Below the pieces are notes generated by a model that saw only the letters and a program-made list of their open reading frames with translations, did no database searches and was not told the origin of the DNA. Both the position numbers and the translations under genes were made by a program. From Treponema sp. (GTDB lineage: Bacteria; Spirochaetota; Spirochaetia; Treponematales; Treponemataceae), in NCBI GenBank assembly GCA_022640795.1, contig JALCCK010000024.1:1-36147 (forward strand): 36,147 bases of DNA, read 5' to 3'. This document shows positions 7,740 to 15,881 of this stretch, piece after piece (the stretch's first letter is position 1; each line of letters begins with the position of its first letter).

Positions 7740-8234
7740 ATGGATAACAGGGAAGAAATACTTGATTTACTGCGTGAGAATGCCCGGCTTTCAGATGCTG
7801 ATATAGCTGCAATGACAAAATTATCGCCGGAAGACGTTCATGCAATTATAAAAGATCTTGAAGACGGCGGTGTAATTATGAAGTATGCCGCTATTGTGAA
7901 TCCTGAAAAAGATACTAAATCAAAAGCCGCCGTGTCAGCAGAGATTGAAATACAGGTGACGCCGGAACGCGAACACGGTTTTGACGGACTTGCCGAACGT
8001 ATATACCGTTTCCCGCAGGTAAAATCTCTTTATCTCATGAGCGGCGGATATGATCTGAAAGTCATTATAGAAGGCGAAAGTTTAAAAGACGTTGCCTTTT
8101 TTGTTGCACGAAAACTTTCGACGCTGGAAGGTGTACGTTCTACGAAAACGCATTTTATTCTCAAAACGTATAAAGAGAACGATGTTTTGTACGTTGAAAA
8201 GAAAACCGATCGCCGCGAAGGAGTAACCGCCTGA
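7740..8234 (+). CDS. Lrp/AsnC-family transcriptional regulator
   Basis: This protein of about 164 residues has the Lrp/AsnC layout: an N-terminal winged helix-turn-helix (about residues 5-50) followed by a linker and a ligand-binding RAM/ACT-type domain. The latter shows VKSLYLMSGGYDLKVIIEG, the characteristic 'GxxDl' segment. Proteins of this family sense amino acids and usually control amino acid metabolism. The start ATG at 7740 is supported by CGGAGG nine bases upstream; an in-frame GTG 27 bases earlier lacks a binding site. Its stop codon overlaps the start of the aminotransferase gene (TGATG), so the two are translationally coupled and the regulator probably controls this amino acid operon. 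Confidence 0.9.
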   Translation: MDNREEILDLLRENARLSDADIAAMTKLSPEDVHAIIKDLEDGGVIMKYAAIVNPEKDTKSKAAVSAEIEIQVTPEREHGFDGLAERIYRFPQVKSLYLMSGGYDLKVIIEGESLKDVAFFVARKLSTLEGVRSTKTHFILKTYKENDVLYVEKKTDRREGVTA

Positions 8235-9412
8235 TGAATACTCGTGATGATCGTTTTTCACGCAAGATGCTGGCGACGGCACCGTCCGGCATCCGTAAAT
8301 TTTTTGACATGATTATAGGTCGTGATGATATTATTTCACTTGGGGTGGGTGAACCGGATTTTCCGACTCCATGGCTTATGCGGGAAGAAGCCTTCTATCA
8401 TCTTGAACAGGGGCATACTTCATACACCTCGAACTGGGGACTGCTTGAGCTGCGCGAACAGATAGCCAAATATCTGGAACGCTATAATATGTATTATAAT
8501 CCTAAAAACGAAGTACTGGTAACGATCGGTGTTTCGGAAGCTGTCGATGCTGTTCTTCGTGCCGTTCTTAATCCTGGTGATGAAATAATTATTTGCGAAC
8601 CGAGCTATGTGAGTTATCAGCCGCTTGCTGCACTGTGCGGGGTAAAACTGGTGCATCTTGATACGAGCGTCAATGGTTTTTATCCGACTGCCGGGCAGGT
8701 TGAATCCGTCATAACGCCGCAGACGAAGGCTCTGATGATCTGCAGTCCCAGTAATCCGACCGGAAGGATGATTCCTGAGGAAGAGTTACGAAAAATTGCA
8801 GCTGTAGTGAAAAAGCACCAGATCTGGTGTTTGAGCGATGAAGTCTATTGTGAACTCGTTTATGATAACCACCGGCATGTTTCAATCGGAAGTTTTCCGG
8901 GAATGAAGGACTATGCGATTATTCTGAATGGATTTTCGAAAGCTTTTGCTATGACCGGCTGGCGGATAGGTTATGTTGCCTGCAATTCCGAACTGATGGC
9001 GCAGGTTTTCAAACTGCATCAATATTCGACAATTTGTGCACCGATTATGAGTCAGTATGCGGCAGCCGAAGGTCTTCGTAACGGTTTCGGCGAGGTTGAA
9101 AAAATGCGTATAAGCTATCAGCAGCGCCGGAATCTTATGTATAAAGCATTTTGCGATATGGGGCTGCCTGTTATAGAACCTGAAGGAGCTTTTTATATGT
9201 TCCCGGACATCCGCTCTACCGGTTTGTCCAGCGAAGCATTTGCAACGGAACTTATTCAGAAATATCAGGTGGCGGTTGTCCCTGGAAGTGTGTTCGGTTC
9301 CGGTGGAGAAGGATATGTCCGGTGCTGCTATGCGACCGATATAGAAAAAATTAAAACAGCCATGTCGCGTATCCGCGATATGCTTGAAGAGAGAAGAAAG
9401 GTAAAAAAATGA
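8234..9412 (+). CDS. Class I/II pyridoxal-phosphate aminotransferase
   Basis: This 392-residue fold-type I aminotransferase resembles the aspartate/aromatic and PatA-type group. Motifs seen are LGVGEPDFPTP near residue 36, SPSNPTG (171-177), SDEVYCELVY, and the cofactor-binding lysine in GFSKAFAMTGWRIGY at Lys236. The SNPTG Asn and the DEVY Asp-Tyr needed to hold pyridoxal phosphate are present, so it should be active. The amino donor cannot be decided from sequence. It overlaps the preceding Lrp-type regulator by one base and the following aldolase-like gene by four bases (ATGA), indicating one tightly coupled operon for amino acid interconversion. Confidence 0.93.
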   Translation: MNTRDDRFSRKMLATAPSGIRKFFDMIIGRDDIISLGVGEPDFPTPWLMREEAFYHLEQGHTSYTSNWGLLELREQIAKYLERYNMYYNPKNEVLVTIGVSEAVDAVLRAVLNPGDEIIICEPSYVSYQPLAALCGVKLVHLDTSVNGFYPTAGQVESVITPQTKALMICSPSNPTGRMIPEEELRKIAAVVKKHQIWCLSDEVYCELVYDNHRHVSIGSFPGMKDYAIILNGFSKAFAMTGWRIGYVACNSELMAQVFKLHQYSTICAPIMSQYAAAEGLRNGFGEVEKMRISYQQRRNLMYKAFCDMGLPVIEPEGAFYMFPDIRSTGLSSEAFATELIQKYQVAVVPGSVFGSGGEGYVRCCYATDIEKIKTAMSRIRDMLEERRKVKK

Positions 9413-10518
9413 TACGTTTTGAATGTGATTATGCAGAGGGATGCCATCCCGATATTCTCAGAATTCTTCAGGATTCAAATCTGGTGCAGACTCCGGGGTA
9501 TGGCCTTGACGACTACTGTGATAAAGCGCGCACTATGATCAGGGATTTATGCGGTATAAGGGGCGGTGAAGTACAGTTTCTTGTCGGCGGTACACAGACA
9601 AATGCTACTGTTATCGAATCGATTCTGCGTCCGTATCAGGGTGTTCTGTGCTGTCCGTCGGCACATATTGCAACGCATGAAACGGGCGCCGTCGAACATT
9701 CGGGGCACAAAGTATTGACTATGGGCCCGGACCTTGCTGCCAGAATGAACGGTGGCAGCGCGGCTTCAGAAGACCTTGAAGCCTTAAAACTCAGCAAAAT
9801 TACAGCACGTATGGTACAGGCGGCCTACGATGAGCACTGGAACGACGAAACGCATGAGCATATGGTACAGCCGGGGATGGTCTATATTTCCCATCCGTCG
9901 GAAAACGGTGCTCTTTACACGAAAGAAGAACTTTCTGCGATCAGCAGGACCTGCCGGAAACTGGGACTTCCGCTTTATCTCGACGGTGCACGGCTCGGGT
10001 ATGGTCTCGCTGCAGAAGGTTCAGATGTAACGTTGAAAGATATTGCGAAATTTTGCGATGTTTTTTACATTGGCGGAACGAAATGTGGTGCGTTGTTCGG
10101 AGAAGCCGTCGTGTTTCCTGATGAAAAGCTTGCAGAAAATTTCCGGTATAACATCAAGATGTGCGGAGGAATGCTTGCGAAAGGGCGTCTGCTCGGCATT
10201 CAGTTCTGCGGACTTCTTGAAAAAAAAGAGGGAGAACCGCTGTACATTGAAATAGGCAGATCTGCTGACCGGCTTGCCTATCAGATACGGGATACTTTTA
10301 AAGCAAAACAAATTCCTTTTCTTATTGAATCCGTGACAAACCAGCAGTTTCCTGTTCTGACAAAAAAACAGCAGTCCGTACTTGAAAAAGATTTTAGCTT
10401 CAGTCCATGGGCTGCTGTTTCAGGAGATGCGGATGCTGTCCGTTTTGCGACGAGCTGGGCAACAAAAGCTGAATCAGTAAATTTACTGACACAAACTATA
10501 AGTCACCTGGAGCAGTGA
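9409..10518 (+). CDS. Threonine aldolase-like beta-eliminating lyase
   Basis: This 369-residue pyridoxal-phosphate enzyme is of the low-specificity L-threonine aldolase/GLY1 type, which cleaves threonine or allo-threonine to glycine and acetaldehyde. Key segments are LVGGTQTNA (58-66), SAHIATHETGAVE, the cofactor-binding LYLDGARLGYGL with its Asp, and the Schiff-base lysine in FYIGGTKCGALFGEAVVF (Lys225). The branch with 'GGTK' differs from classical E. coli LtaE, and some members may act on other beta-hydroxy amino acids. It is the last gene of the regulator-aminotransferase operon and overlaps the aminotransferase stop. No terminator is evident before the next promoter at 10531. Confidence 0.85.
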   Translation: MIRFECDYAEGCHPDILRILQDSNLVQTPGYGLDDYCDKARTMIRDLCGIRGGEVQFLVGGTQTNATVIESILRPYQGVLCCPSAHIATHETGAVEHSGHKVLTMGPDLAARMNGGSAASEDLEALKLSKITARMVQAAYDEHWNDETHEHMVQPGMVYISHPSENGALYTKEELSAISRTCRKLGLPLYLDGARLGYGLAAEGSDVTLKDIAKFCDVFYIGGTKCGALFGEAVVFPDEKLAENFRYNIKMCGGMLAKGRLLGIQFCGLLEKKEGEPLYIEIGRSADRLAYQIRDTFKAKQIPFLIESVTNQQFPVLTKKQQSVLEKDFSFSPWAAVSGDADAVRFATSWATKAESVNLLTQTISHLEQ

Positions 10519-10530
10519 TTTTCAGTTTTC

Positions 10531-10559
10531 TTGACACGTACCGTAATGCAGGTCATAAT
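10531..10559 (+). promoter_or_regulatory. Strong promoter of the TPR gene, apparently leaderless
   Basis: A consensus TTGACA (10531-10536) and CATAAT (10554-10559) are separated by exactly 17 bases. The ATG at 10568 follows only eight bases after the -10 box, and no Shine-Dalgarno sequence is present. Transcription should begin at or one or two bases before the start codon. Confidence 0.75.
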
Positions 10560-10567
10560 AAATCACT

Positions 10568-11914
10568 ATGGATAGTATGTTACCGCTGGCTATGGGTGGA
10601 GTTTTCATTATCGGGTTTGCAGCGCTTCTTGTAGTTATTGCAACCAGAAAAGGCGGCTCCCGGCAAAAACGACAGAAGAGTCGTTCTTCCATAATTAGGG
10701 AAGCAACAAGAAAATTGTCCCAGGACCCTCATAATACATCAGCGCTGATTCCACTTGCCGATTTGTATTTTTCAGAACATTTATGGGATAAAGCCTTCCC
10801 GTTATATGATACGCTGCTTAATATAGCAGCTGCACATCCGGAAGTGAAAAAGGAACGTGCTGCTTTGCGGCAGGGTATTTGTGCGGTAAATCTTGACAAG
10901 AATGAAGAATCTTTTGCAGGTCTGCTTGAAGCCAGAAAATTGAATCCGGACGATTTTGAGGTAAATTATTATCTGGGACTGGCTTATTATAAAACCGGTA
11001 AATATGAGAAAGCGATACCGCATTTTAAAAAAGCGCTGGCTATCAATCCTGAAGCGACACAAATTCTTGCACCGCTCGGAATTTCTCTGTATGACTGCCA
11101 TCATTTTAAAGAGAGTCTGAAATATCTGCGCAGTGCGCTTAATGTTGATCCTGAAAATAAAGAAGCATTATTTAATCTTGCCGATGCCATGCAGGAGGTC
11201 GGCTATAATGATAAAGCGCTGAAGGTGTTTATGCATCTGCGGCCGGATCCTGAATTCGGCGCCAGATCCTGTCTTTCAGCGGGCATTATGCATGCACGGA
11301 TGAATGCTCCGCAGAAGGCTATAAATGATTTCGAGATTGGACTTAAGCTTCCTGACACTCCTCAGGATATACAAATCGAGCTTCATTACCGTGCGGCGGC
11401 AGCTTATTCTTCGGTAAATAATATCTCAAAGGGCCTTGAACATCTGCGGTCCATTCAGTCCATGGTACCGAATTACCGGGATGTAGGTTCACTTATACAG
11501 AGATATCAGGAACTTAATCGCAACAAGAATCTGCAAATTTATCTGGTTTCGGCTACCAGTGATTTTGTTGCTTTATGCCGTCGTATTGTTACTGTTTTTT
11601 ATTCCGGATCTTTTGTCAAAATTCAGGATATTTCGGTCGCGCAGGGAAGCATAGAGATTTTATGCGGCGTTGAGTCTGCGAAGTGGGAAGACACGGAAAT
11701 ATTCAGATTTTACCGGACGTCGGGAGCCATCGGCGAATTATATGTCCGTGATTTTCATTCAAAAATACGTGATTCAAAATGTGACCGCGGTGTCTGTGTA
11801 ACGGCAGGATCTTTTACCGATGAGGCTAAAAAATATACGGAAGGCCGCCCGATCGATCTTATCGAAAAGAAAAAACTGATTGAGATTCTGCGCAAGGTAG
11901 ATATCGCCGGTTAA
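10568..11914 (+). CDS. Membrane-anchored TPR protein with degenerate Mrr-like C-terminal domain
   Basis: This 448-residue protein has one N-terminal membrane helix (about residues 7-25) followed by a basic stretch, so the bulk should face the cytoplasm. Residues about 50-320 hold several tetratricopeptide repeats, the clearest being NYYLGLAYYKTGKYEKAIPH followed by AINPEA. The last 120 or so residues resemble the Mrr-type restriction endonuclease fold: FRFYRTSGAIGELYVRDF matches the segment after the catalytic strand, and VCVTAGSFTDEAKKY then IDLIEKKKLIEIL match its end. The expected acidic residue and the Q/E-x-K pair are not found (IEIL and FRFYR occupy those places), so nuclease activity is unlikely. 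It may be a protein-interaction scaffold. It converges on rsmG, with a four-base overlap of stop codons. Confidence 0.8.
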   Translation: MDSMLPLAMGGVFIIGFAALLVVIATRKGGSRQKRQKSRSSIIREATRKLSQDPHNTSALIPLADLYFSEHLWDKAFPLYDTLLNIAAAHPEVKKERAALRQGICAVNLDKNEESFAGLLEARKLNPDDFEVNYYLGLAYYKTGKYEKAIPHFKKALAINPEATQILAPLGISLYDCHHFKESLKYLRSALNVDPENKEALFNLADAMQEVGYNDKALKVFMHLRPDPEFGARSCLSAGIMHARMNAPQKAINDFEIGLKLPDTPQDIQIELHYRAAAAYSSVNNISKGLEHLRSIQSMVPNYRDVGSLIQRYQELNRNKNLQIYLVSATSDFVALCRRIVTVFYSGSFVKIQDISVAQGSIEILCGVESAKWEDTEIFRFYRTSGAIGELYVRDFHSKIRDSKCDRGVCVTAGSFTDEAKKYTEGRPIDLIEKKKLIEILRKVDIAG

Positions 11915-12600
11915 CGCTTCTGAATAAGTACAAGATTTCTTTCGTGGATCGTTTTATCATCGTCTCTGCCTTCCGTTAAAAAAGGAACGGTCAACGGGAG
12001 TATTTTGTAATCAACGGCCAGGGCTGCCATTTCTTCTTTGATTTTATTTTCTCTTGCTTTGTAGGCGGCAAGTAATCCTCCGCTTGCCACTATTCCGATA
12101 AGTGTGTTGAACATTTTTTGTGTAAGAGGCCTGAATGCCCGGAAGACGGCGATGCGGACGCTTCCGGACGGAATTTTTTCTGCATCGAGGTTCAGAACTT
12201 TTGTGTTGGACAATCCGAGCTGTATGACGCAATTTTCAAGAAATGCGCATCGTTTTGCCATGCGTTCGACCAGCGTAAACCGGTAATCGGGGAATGCTGC
12301 TGCCAGCGGAATTCCGGGGAATCCGCCTCCTGATCCTATGTCGGCTATAGTTATATCGGATTTTGAAAGGCCCCGGAACAGCAGATCCTGTATGATTTTT
12401 TTTAATTCCGGGACTGCAGAAAGGCTGTCGAGAACATGATGTATTACGAGCTGGTCGTGGTCGTCTGTATTTACAAGATTATAGGCGGAGTTATAAAGTT
12501 TTAACTCCCGTATATATGACTCCATCTTCGGTACGAGGATGGAAATTTCCGTCGGAGAAAACCCTGTTTTACGCAGCCCTTCAGAGAGATACTCCGGCAT
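11911..12600 (-). CDS. rsmG: 16S rRNA (guanine527-N7)-methyltransferase RsmG
   Basis: RsmG (GidB) methylates G527 of 16S rRNA using S-adenosylmethionine. The 229-residue protein has the family's ELKLYNSAYNLVNTDD and HHVLDSLSAVPEL near the N-terminus, the SAM-binding DIGSGGGFPG at residues 87-96, VERMAKRCAFLENC, and VFRAFRPL. All of these are typical and complete. In many bacteria rsmG neighbours mnmE/mnmG; here it is the last gene of a minus-strand operon beginning with rsmE, while mnmE starts 23 kb away. Its start overlaps the stop of the GNAT gene by one base (TGATG), which implies coupled translation. Confidence 0.95.
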   Translation of the reverse strand: MPEYLSEGLRKTGFSPTEISILVPKMESYIRELKLYNSAYNLVNTDDHDQLVIHHVLDSLSAVPELKKIIQDLLFRGLSKSDITIADIGSGGGFPGIPLAAAFPDYRFTLVERMAKRCAFLENCVIQLGLSNTKVLNLDAEKIPSGSVRIAVFRAFRPLTQKMFNTLIGIVASGGLLAAYKARENKIKEEMAALAVDYKILPLTVPFLTEGRDDDKTIHERNLVLIQKR

Positions 12601-13181
12601 CAGTTTTTTTCTCCGAAAGCGTCACGTATAACGTGCTGGGGGATTTCACCCGGCAGCAGCGGTACCAGAGGGGTTCCCGGTAAGTTTCCGTCCGGCATAA
12701 GATTTTTTTCCATCCAGTAGACATCATGCCACTTCCCGAATTTATATCCCTGGTTTTTGAAGCAGACGTCCGTTGTATAACCGAATCTTTTATGGAATTC
12801 CAGACTTGTTGTGTTTTCACCCGTTATGAGTGAAAACGACAGAATATACCCTGCGGCCTGAAGTAATTTATGCAGAGCCGTATAAAGTTCTGTTCCTAGC
12901 CCCTGCCTGCGGTTTTTCTTGTCCAGATAAATCGACACTTCTACATTCCATTGATATGCTTTCCGTTCAGCCAGCCGGGATGCATATGCATAGCCGAGTA
13001 TTTTTGAATTCTGCTCATAGACAATATACGGATAGCGGGAGCTGATGCTCTTTATCCGTTGGGTAAAGGATTCCAGTTCCGGTACGGTATATTCAAAGGT
13101 AATCGAAGTTTCTTTAATATAGGGAGCATAAATATCCAGAAGATATTTTGCGTCGGTTTCCGGGTTTACAAAACGAATCAT
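12600..13181 (-). CDS. GNAT-family N-acetyltransferase (phosphinothricin acetyltransferase-like)
   Basis: This 193-residue GNAT protein has the opening pattern of the Pat/YncA group (IRFVNPETDAKYLLDIYAPY then TSITFEYTVP). Its acetyl-CoA-binding loop is KKNRRQGLGTELY (RRQGLG at 91-96), followed by GENTTSLEFHKRFGY. Relatives acetylate small amines such as methionine sulfone or phosphinothricin; the true substrate is unknown. A C-terminal tail of about 35 residues extends past the usual fold. The ATG overlaps the stop of the upstream secreted-protein gene (ATGA), and its own stop overlaps rsmG, so it is an internal gene of the rsmE-rsmG operon. Confidence 0.85.
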   Translation of the reverse strand: MIRFVNPETDAKYLLDIYAPYIKETSITFEYTVPELESFTQRIKSISSRYPYIVYEQNSKILGYAYASRLAERKAYQWNVEVSIYLDKKNRRQGLGTELYTALHKLLQAAGYILSFSLITGENTTSLEFHKRFGYTTDVCFKNQGYKFGKWHDVYWMEKNLMPDGNLPGTPLVPLLPGEIPQHVIRDAFGEKN

Positions 13182-14107
13182 AAAGCTTTTGTTCCTATAT
13201 CGAGCAGTAAATCTACAACGAGTTTTGGTTCTGAAATTCTCATGGTTACAAGGTTTCCTGTTTTTTGTGCCTGCAGAGCCTGCTGCTGGGATATTTTATA
13301 CATAAATGAATACGGATTCCCGGTTGTTTGTAAAACGTACGGAAGCACATTGTATGTCGTCGTGCCTCCGGTGTAACCGTCTGATTTAAATAAAAGGTAG
13401 AATGTTTCGCCGAAAGGTTTTCCGCCTGACAGATATTTTCGGTCGCCGGTAAGTAAAAAAGACCCGTCTTTTTCCTGCTGACTGAAATAGACAGTTCTGC
13501 AGGTACCGGTAATATCATACCCGTTGACGGTAAAACGCAGAATGGAACCGTTTCTGTTTTCGGGATGAATATCTGCCGTTTCAGTCTGAGCCGCAACCTG
13601 CTCTGTTTTCGTTTTGTTTTCTTTTTTTATTTCGGAAAGGTTTGTCAGTAACTGTTCCAATAGTCCAGTTCCCGATTGGGAAGAGGAAGTTTTATTTATA
13701 ATAGAAGAAATATTGCCGAGCGCGCCTATTTTATCCAGTACGGTAAGATCTGCGGCAGTCAGGCCATCTGCAGATTCATCCGTCTGCTTAAGCTTTTCTG
13801 TTGTATCCGATACAACCGGCAGACTGGTGTCGCCGGACTTGTTCGTTTCTGTTGTGCTTGTTGTTGTTCCGTTATTTGTTGTTGTCGTCGTTATTGTCGT
13901 CTGCCCGTTGTCATAAAAATTATTGTCGATTACCGGTGTGGTTATAGTGGGCATCGCCGGCGCTGTGACGGTCGGCATCTGAGGGGCGGTAATGGATATT
14001 CCTGCAGAATCCGTTGCTGATTCTGCAGTTACAAGCCCCGGAATTATGACGCCTGTTTGTATGAGGATCAATATTCCTGATTTAAAGATAAACCTACATA
14101 TTCGCAA
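13178..14107 (-). CDS. Secreted threonine-rich protein of unknown function
   Basis: I place the start at TTG 14107-14105 because GGAGG lies six bases upstream, and no other start gives the signal sequence. The 309-residue product opens with a basic end, a hydrophobic core and a VTA cleavage-like site near residue 28, so it should be exported. Two imperfect repeats of a 'P-MPT-(V/I)-T-xP' motif (about 42-58) and a Thr/Asn-rich low-complexity stretch (70-90) follow. The C-terminal 120 residues look folded, with alternating strands (ILRFTVNGYDITG, SFLLTGDRKYLSGGKP, ETFYLLFKSDGY). I do not recognise the family. It overlaps the HExxHH gene upstream and the GNAT gene downstream, so expression is tied to both. 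Confidence 0.75.
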   Translation of the reverse strand: MRICRFIFKSGILILIQTGVIIPGLVTAESATDSAGISITAPQMPTVTAPAMPTITTPVIDNNFYDNGQTTITTTTTNNGTTTSTTETNKSGDTSLPVVSDTTEKLKQTDESADGLTAADLTVLDKIGALGNISSIINKTSSSQSGTGLLEQLLTNLSEIKKENKTKTEQVAAQTETADIHPENRNGSILRFTVNGYDITGTCRTVYFSQQEKDGSFLLTGDRKYLSGGKPFGETFYLLFKSDGYTGGTTTYNVLPYVLQTTGNPYSFMYKISQQQALQAQKTGNLVTMRISEPKLVVDLLLDIGTKAL

Positions 14108-14903
14108 GACTTTCCTCCACGAATTCCAGTCGCTGTGTAAGCTGCGCTATTGTTTTGGAAAGACGTTGTTTTTCTTTTTCCAGCTTTATTTTCGGATCTT
14201 CTTCGCCGGAGGCTTTTCTTTTCATCAGAGATCTGACCGTATCGGGAGCTTTTCCGGAAAGAAGCTGCTGCTCTGCCGCAGTCCGGTCTTCCGGTTTTTT
14301 TAACGAAGCAATCATTTTCATATTATCGAAACCGACTGCGGGATTTACCGGTATAATTCCAACTCTTGTAATATCCCGTGCTGATGTACGGGGAAGCCGG
14401 AGAATCCGGTCAAGATAATCTTCATAACGGATGTTTGCCGCCTCGCAGAGCGTATGTGCTTTTGCCAGCAGTTTTCCAAATTCCTGCATCAGTACGCCGT
14501 TTTTTTCCAGATAGTTTTTCTGAATCTCCTGAGTAAGCTGCTGAAGTTCGGGCGCGTTTTCAAGTCCGAGCACATAGTATCCTTTCTGTTCTGCTGTTTC
14601 CAGCAGTTCATGAAATTTTGTCCAGAAGGCCTGCGTATGAACCCGTGCATTTGCCGGAGGAACTTTATCTCCTGCAAGTGCTCTTCGTTCTGCGGTAATC
14701 AGGTGATGCGTGTATTCATGGACAGCCGTGTAAACAAGCTGGTTGTCTGTTTTGAAATTTTTATTATGCAGTAATATTTCATGAGTATCCGGTTTATAAA
14801 GTCCGTTAACGCGTTTGCTTTCTTTCCCTGTCATCGTTACCGTAAAGTCCAGATCCGTTTCACAAATATCAAGCAACATGTGTTTTATTTTTTCGTTATC
14901 CAT
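14094..14903 (-). CDS. Predicted HExxHH zinc-dependent metallopeptidase-like protein
   Basis: This 269-residue protein has no signal peptide. Residues 61-68 read VHEYTHHL, a HExxHH zinc-binding motif, in a helix preceded by NGLYKPDTHEILLHN, the strand-then-motif order seen in small zinc metallopeptidases. A third metal ligand is not obvious; candidates lie in the following helix (HTQAFWTKFHELLE). The C-terminal third (about 205-266) is strongly charged and heptad-like, probably a coiled coil. I cannot name a family and the protease activity is only a prediction. It lies between rsmE and the secreted-protein gene in the same operon. Its stop overlaps the TTG start of the latter by 14 bases. 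Confidence 0.7.
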   Translation of the reverse strand: MDNEKIKHMLLDICETDLDFTVTMTGKESKRVNGLYKPDTHEILLHNKNFKTDNQLVYTAVHEYTHHLITAERRALAGDKVPPANARVHTQAFWTKFHELLETAEQKGYYVLGLENAPELQQLTQEIQKNYLEKNGVLMQEFGKLLAKAHTLCEAANIRYEDYLDRILRLPRTSARDITRVGIIPVNPAVGFDNMKMIASLKKPEDRTAAEQQLLSGKAPDTVRSLMKRKASGEEDPKIKLEKEKQRLSKTIAQLTQRLEFVEESLANM

Positions 14904-14918
14904 TTTTTACCCGGAGTT

Positions 14919-14947
14919 ATAATGTTTGATTTTTCGGGAAAAATCAA
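14919..14947 (-). promoter_or_regulatory. Perfect palindrome over a candidate internal promoter
   Basis: TTGATTTTTC (14926-14935) and GAAAAATCAA (14938-14947) are perfect inverted repeats around a GG centre. On the minus strand TTGATT (14947-14942) followed after 17 bases by CATTAT (14924-14919) could be a promoter for the HExxHH gene, and the palindrome would cover its -35 and spacer. A weak, AT-rich terminator for rsmE is the alternative reading. Confidence 0.4.
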
Positions 14948-14962
14948 CTCTTTTTGCGTGTT

Positions 14963-15727
14963 TTAGATTATCTTCATTGCCGATAAAATAACGGTCGCCG
15001 CTACGGTCGCCGCTGTTTCAGTTCTCAAAATTCGTATGCCCATGCTGCATCTGGTAAATCCCTTTTGCTCAAGCAGAACCCGCTCCCTGTCCGTCCACCC
15101 CCGTTCGCTGCCGATCGCAGCAACGACCGGATGCAGCGTGCCGTCAGCATCCACCGGCGGTTTTTTTCTGAAGAATTCAGTTATGGACATTACCGGATTC
15201 CTGTTGTCGGGAGCCGTGCAAAGAGCATCTTTTTGCAGTACCGAATCGAGGCATTCGGAAAGATTTTCATAGACTTTTAGTTCCGGAATATGAGTTCCGG
15301 CTGCCTGTGCTGTTCCGTCGAGCAGCATTTTATAGGCGGAACCCCGTTCGACAAGTGAGGATTTCAGGTATGATTTTTCTCCGAGTTCCGTTCCTGTCAG
15401 GTACACCGCCTGAACGCCGATCCCCGAAACATCCCGCAGCAGTCGTTTCAGCTGAATAGGCCGCGGAAATCCGATTACCAGAGACACCGGATAGAGCGGC
15501 TTCCCGTCCTGTTCCGGTGTAAAGGTAAAGAACAGCCGCCCTGCATCAGGACTTCCTTTCGGGCCGATTGCCGTGATAACTGCGGTCCCTTCGGCACCTC
15601 CGATTATTCCTGCAGAAAAGGTATCACCGCATTTTTTGTGCAGAACTTTTATAATATGTTCTGTGCGCTCGTCATGAGAAGAAAGCGGTTTTCCTATTTC
15701 TTCCGGTGTAAAAAGGCAAATATTCAT
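14963..15727 (-). CDS. rsmE: 16S rRNA (uracil1498-N3)-methyltransferase RsmE
   Basis: RsmE is a SPOUT-class enzyme that methylates U1498 in the decoding centre of 16S rRNA. The 254-residue protein has an N-terminal PUA-like part (HIIKVLHKKCGDTFSAGI) and the C-terminal knot with AAIGSERGWTDRE (GSERGW at 206-211) and MGIRILRTETAATVA (229-243), the diagnostic SAM-binding loops. In the middle, KRLLRDVSGIGVQAVYL replaces the usual 'ekatELGv' and ERGSAYKMLLDGTAQA the usual 'k..EA.eQs', both degenerate but recognisable. It heads the five-gene minus-strand operon ending in rsmG, so two 16S methylases bracket it. The ATG lies nine bases behind a -10 box and has no Shine-Dalgarno sequence. Confidence 0.93.
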   Translation of the reverse strand: MNICLFTPEEIGKPLSSHDERTEHIIKVLHKKCGDTFSAGIIGGAEGTAVITAIGPKGSPDAGRLFFTFTPEQDGKPLYPVSLVIGFPRPIQLKRLLRDVSGIGVQAVYLTGTELGEKSYLKSSLVERGSAYKMLLDGTAQAAGTHIPELKVYENLSECLDSVLQKDALCTAPDNRNPVMSITEFFRKKPPVDADGTLHPVVAAIGSERGWTDRERVLLEQKGFTRCSMGIRILRTETAATVAATVILSAMKII

Positions 15728-15736
15728 AGGTGCTAA

Positions 15737-15765
15737 AGTATAGATTTAAAGAGTAAACAATGCAA
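15737..15765 (-). promoter_or_regulatory. Promoter of the rsmE-rsmG operon, apparently leaderless
   Basis: On the minus strand TTGCAT (15765-15760) and TATACT (15742-15737) are 17 bases apart. The rsmE ATG at 15727 begins nine bases after the -10 box, so the leader should be three bases or fewer. Confidence 0.55.
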
Positions 15766-15803
15766 CCTTTTGTGAGTGTACGGGAAATTGTAACTTCTCT
15801 TCT

Positions 15804-15831
15804 TTGTTCTTTTCTGTATAATTGGTATAGT
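15804..15831 (+). promoter_or_regulatory. Candidate promoter of the histidine kinase pair
   Basis: Two -10 candidates occur: a consensus TATAAT at 15817-15822, without a good -35, and TATAGT at 15826-15831, with TTGTTC (15804-15809) 16 bases upstream. Either gives a leader of about 45-60 bases before the ATG at 15882. Confidence 0.35.
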
Positions 15832-15881
15832 AAGAACCGATTTTTGTAATGGCAGTACAGACTGTTCGGCGGGGAAGTAAA

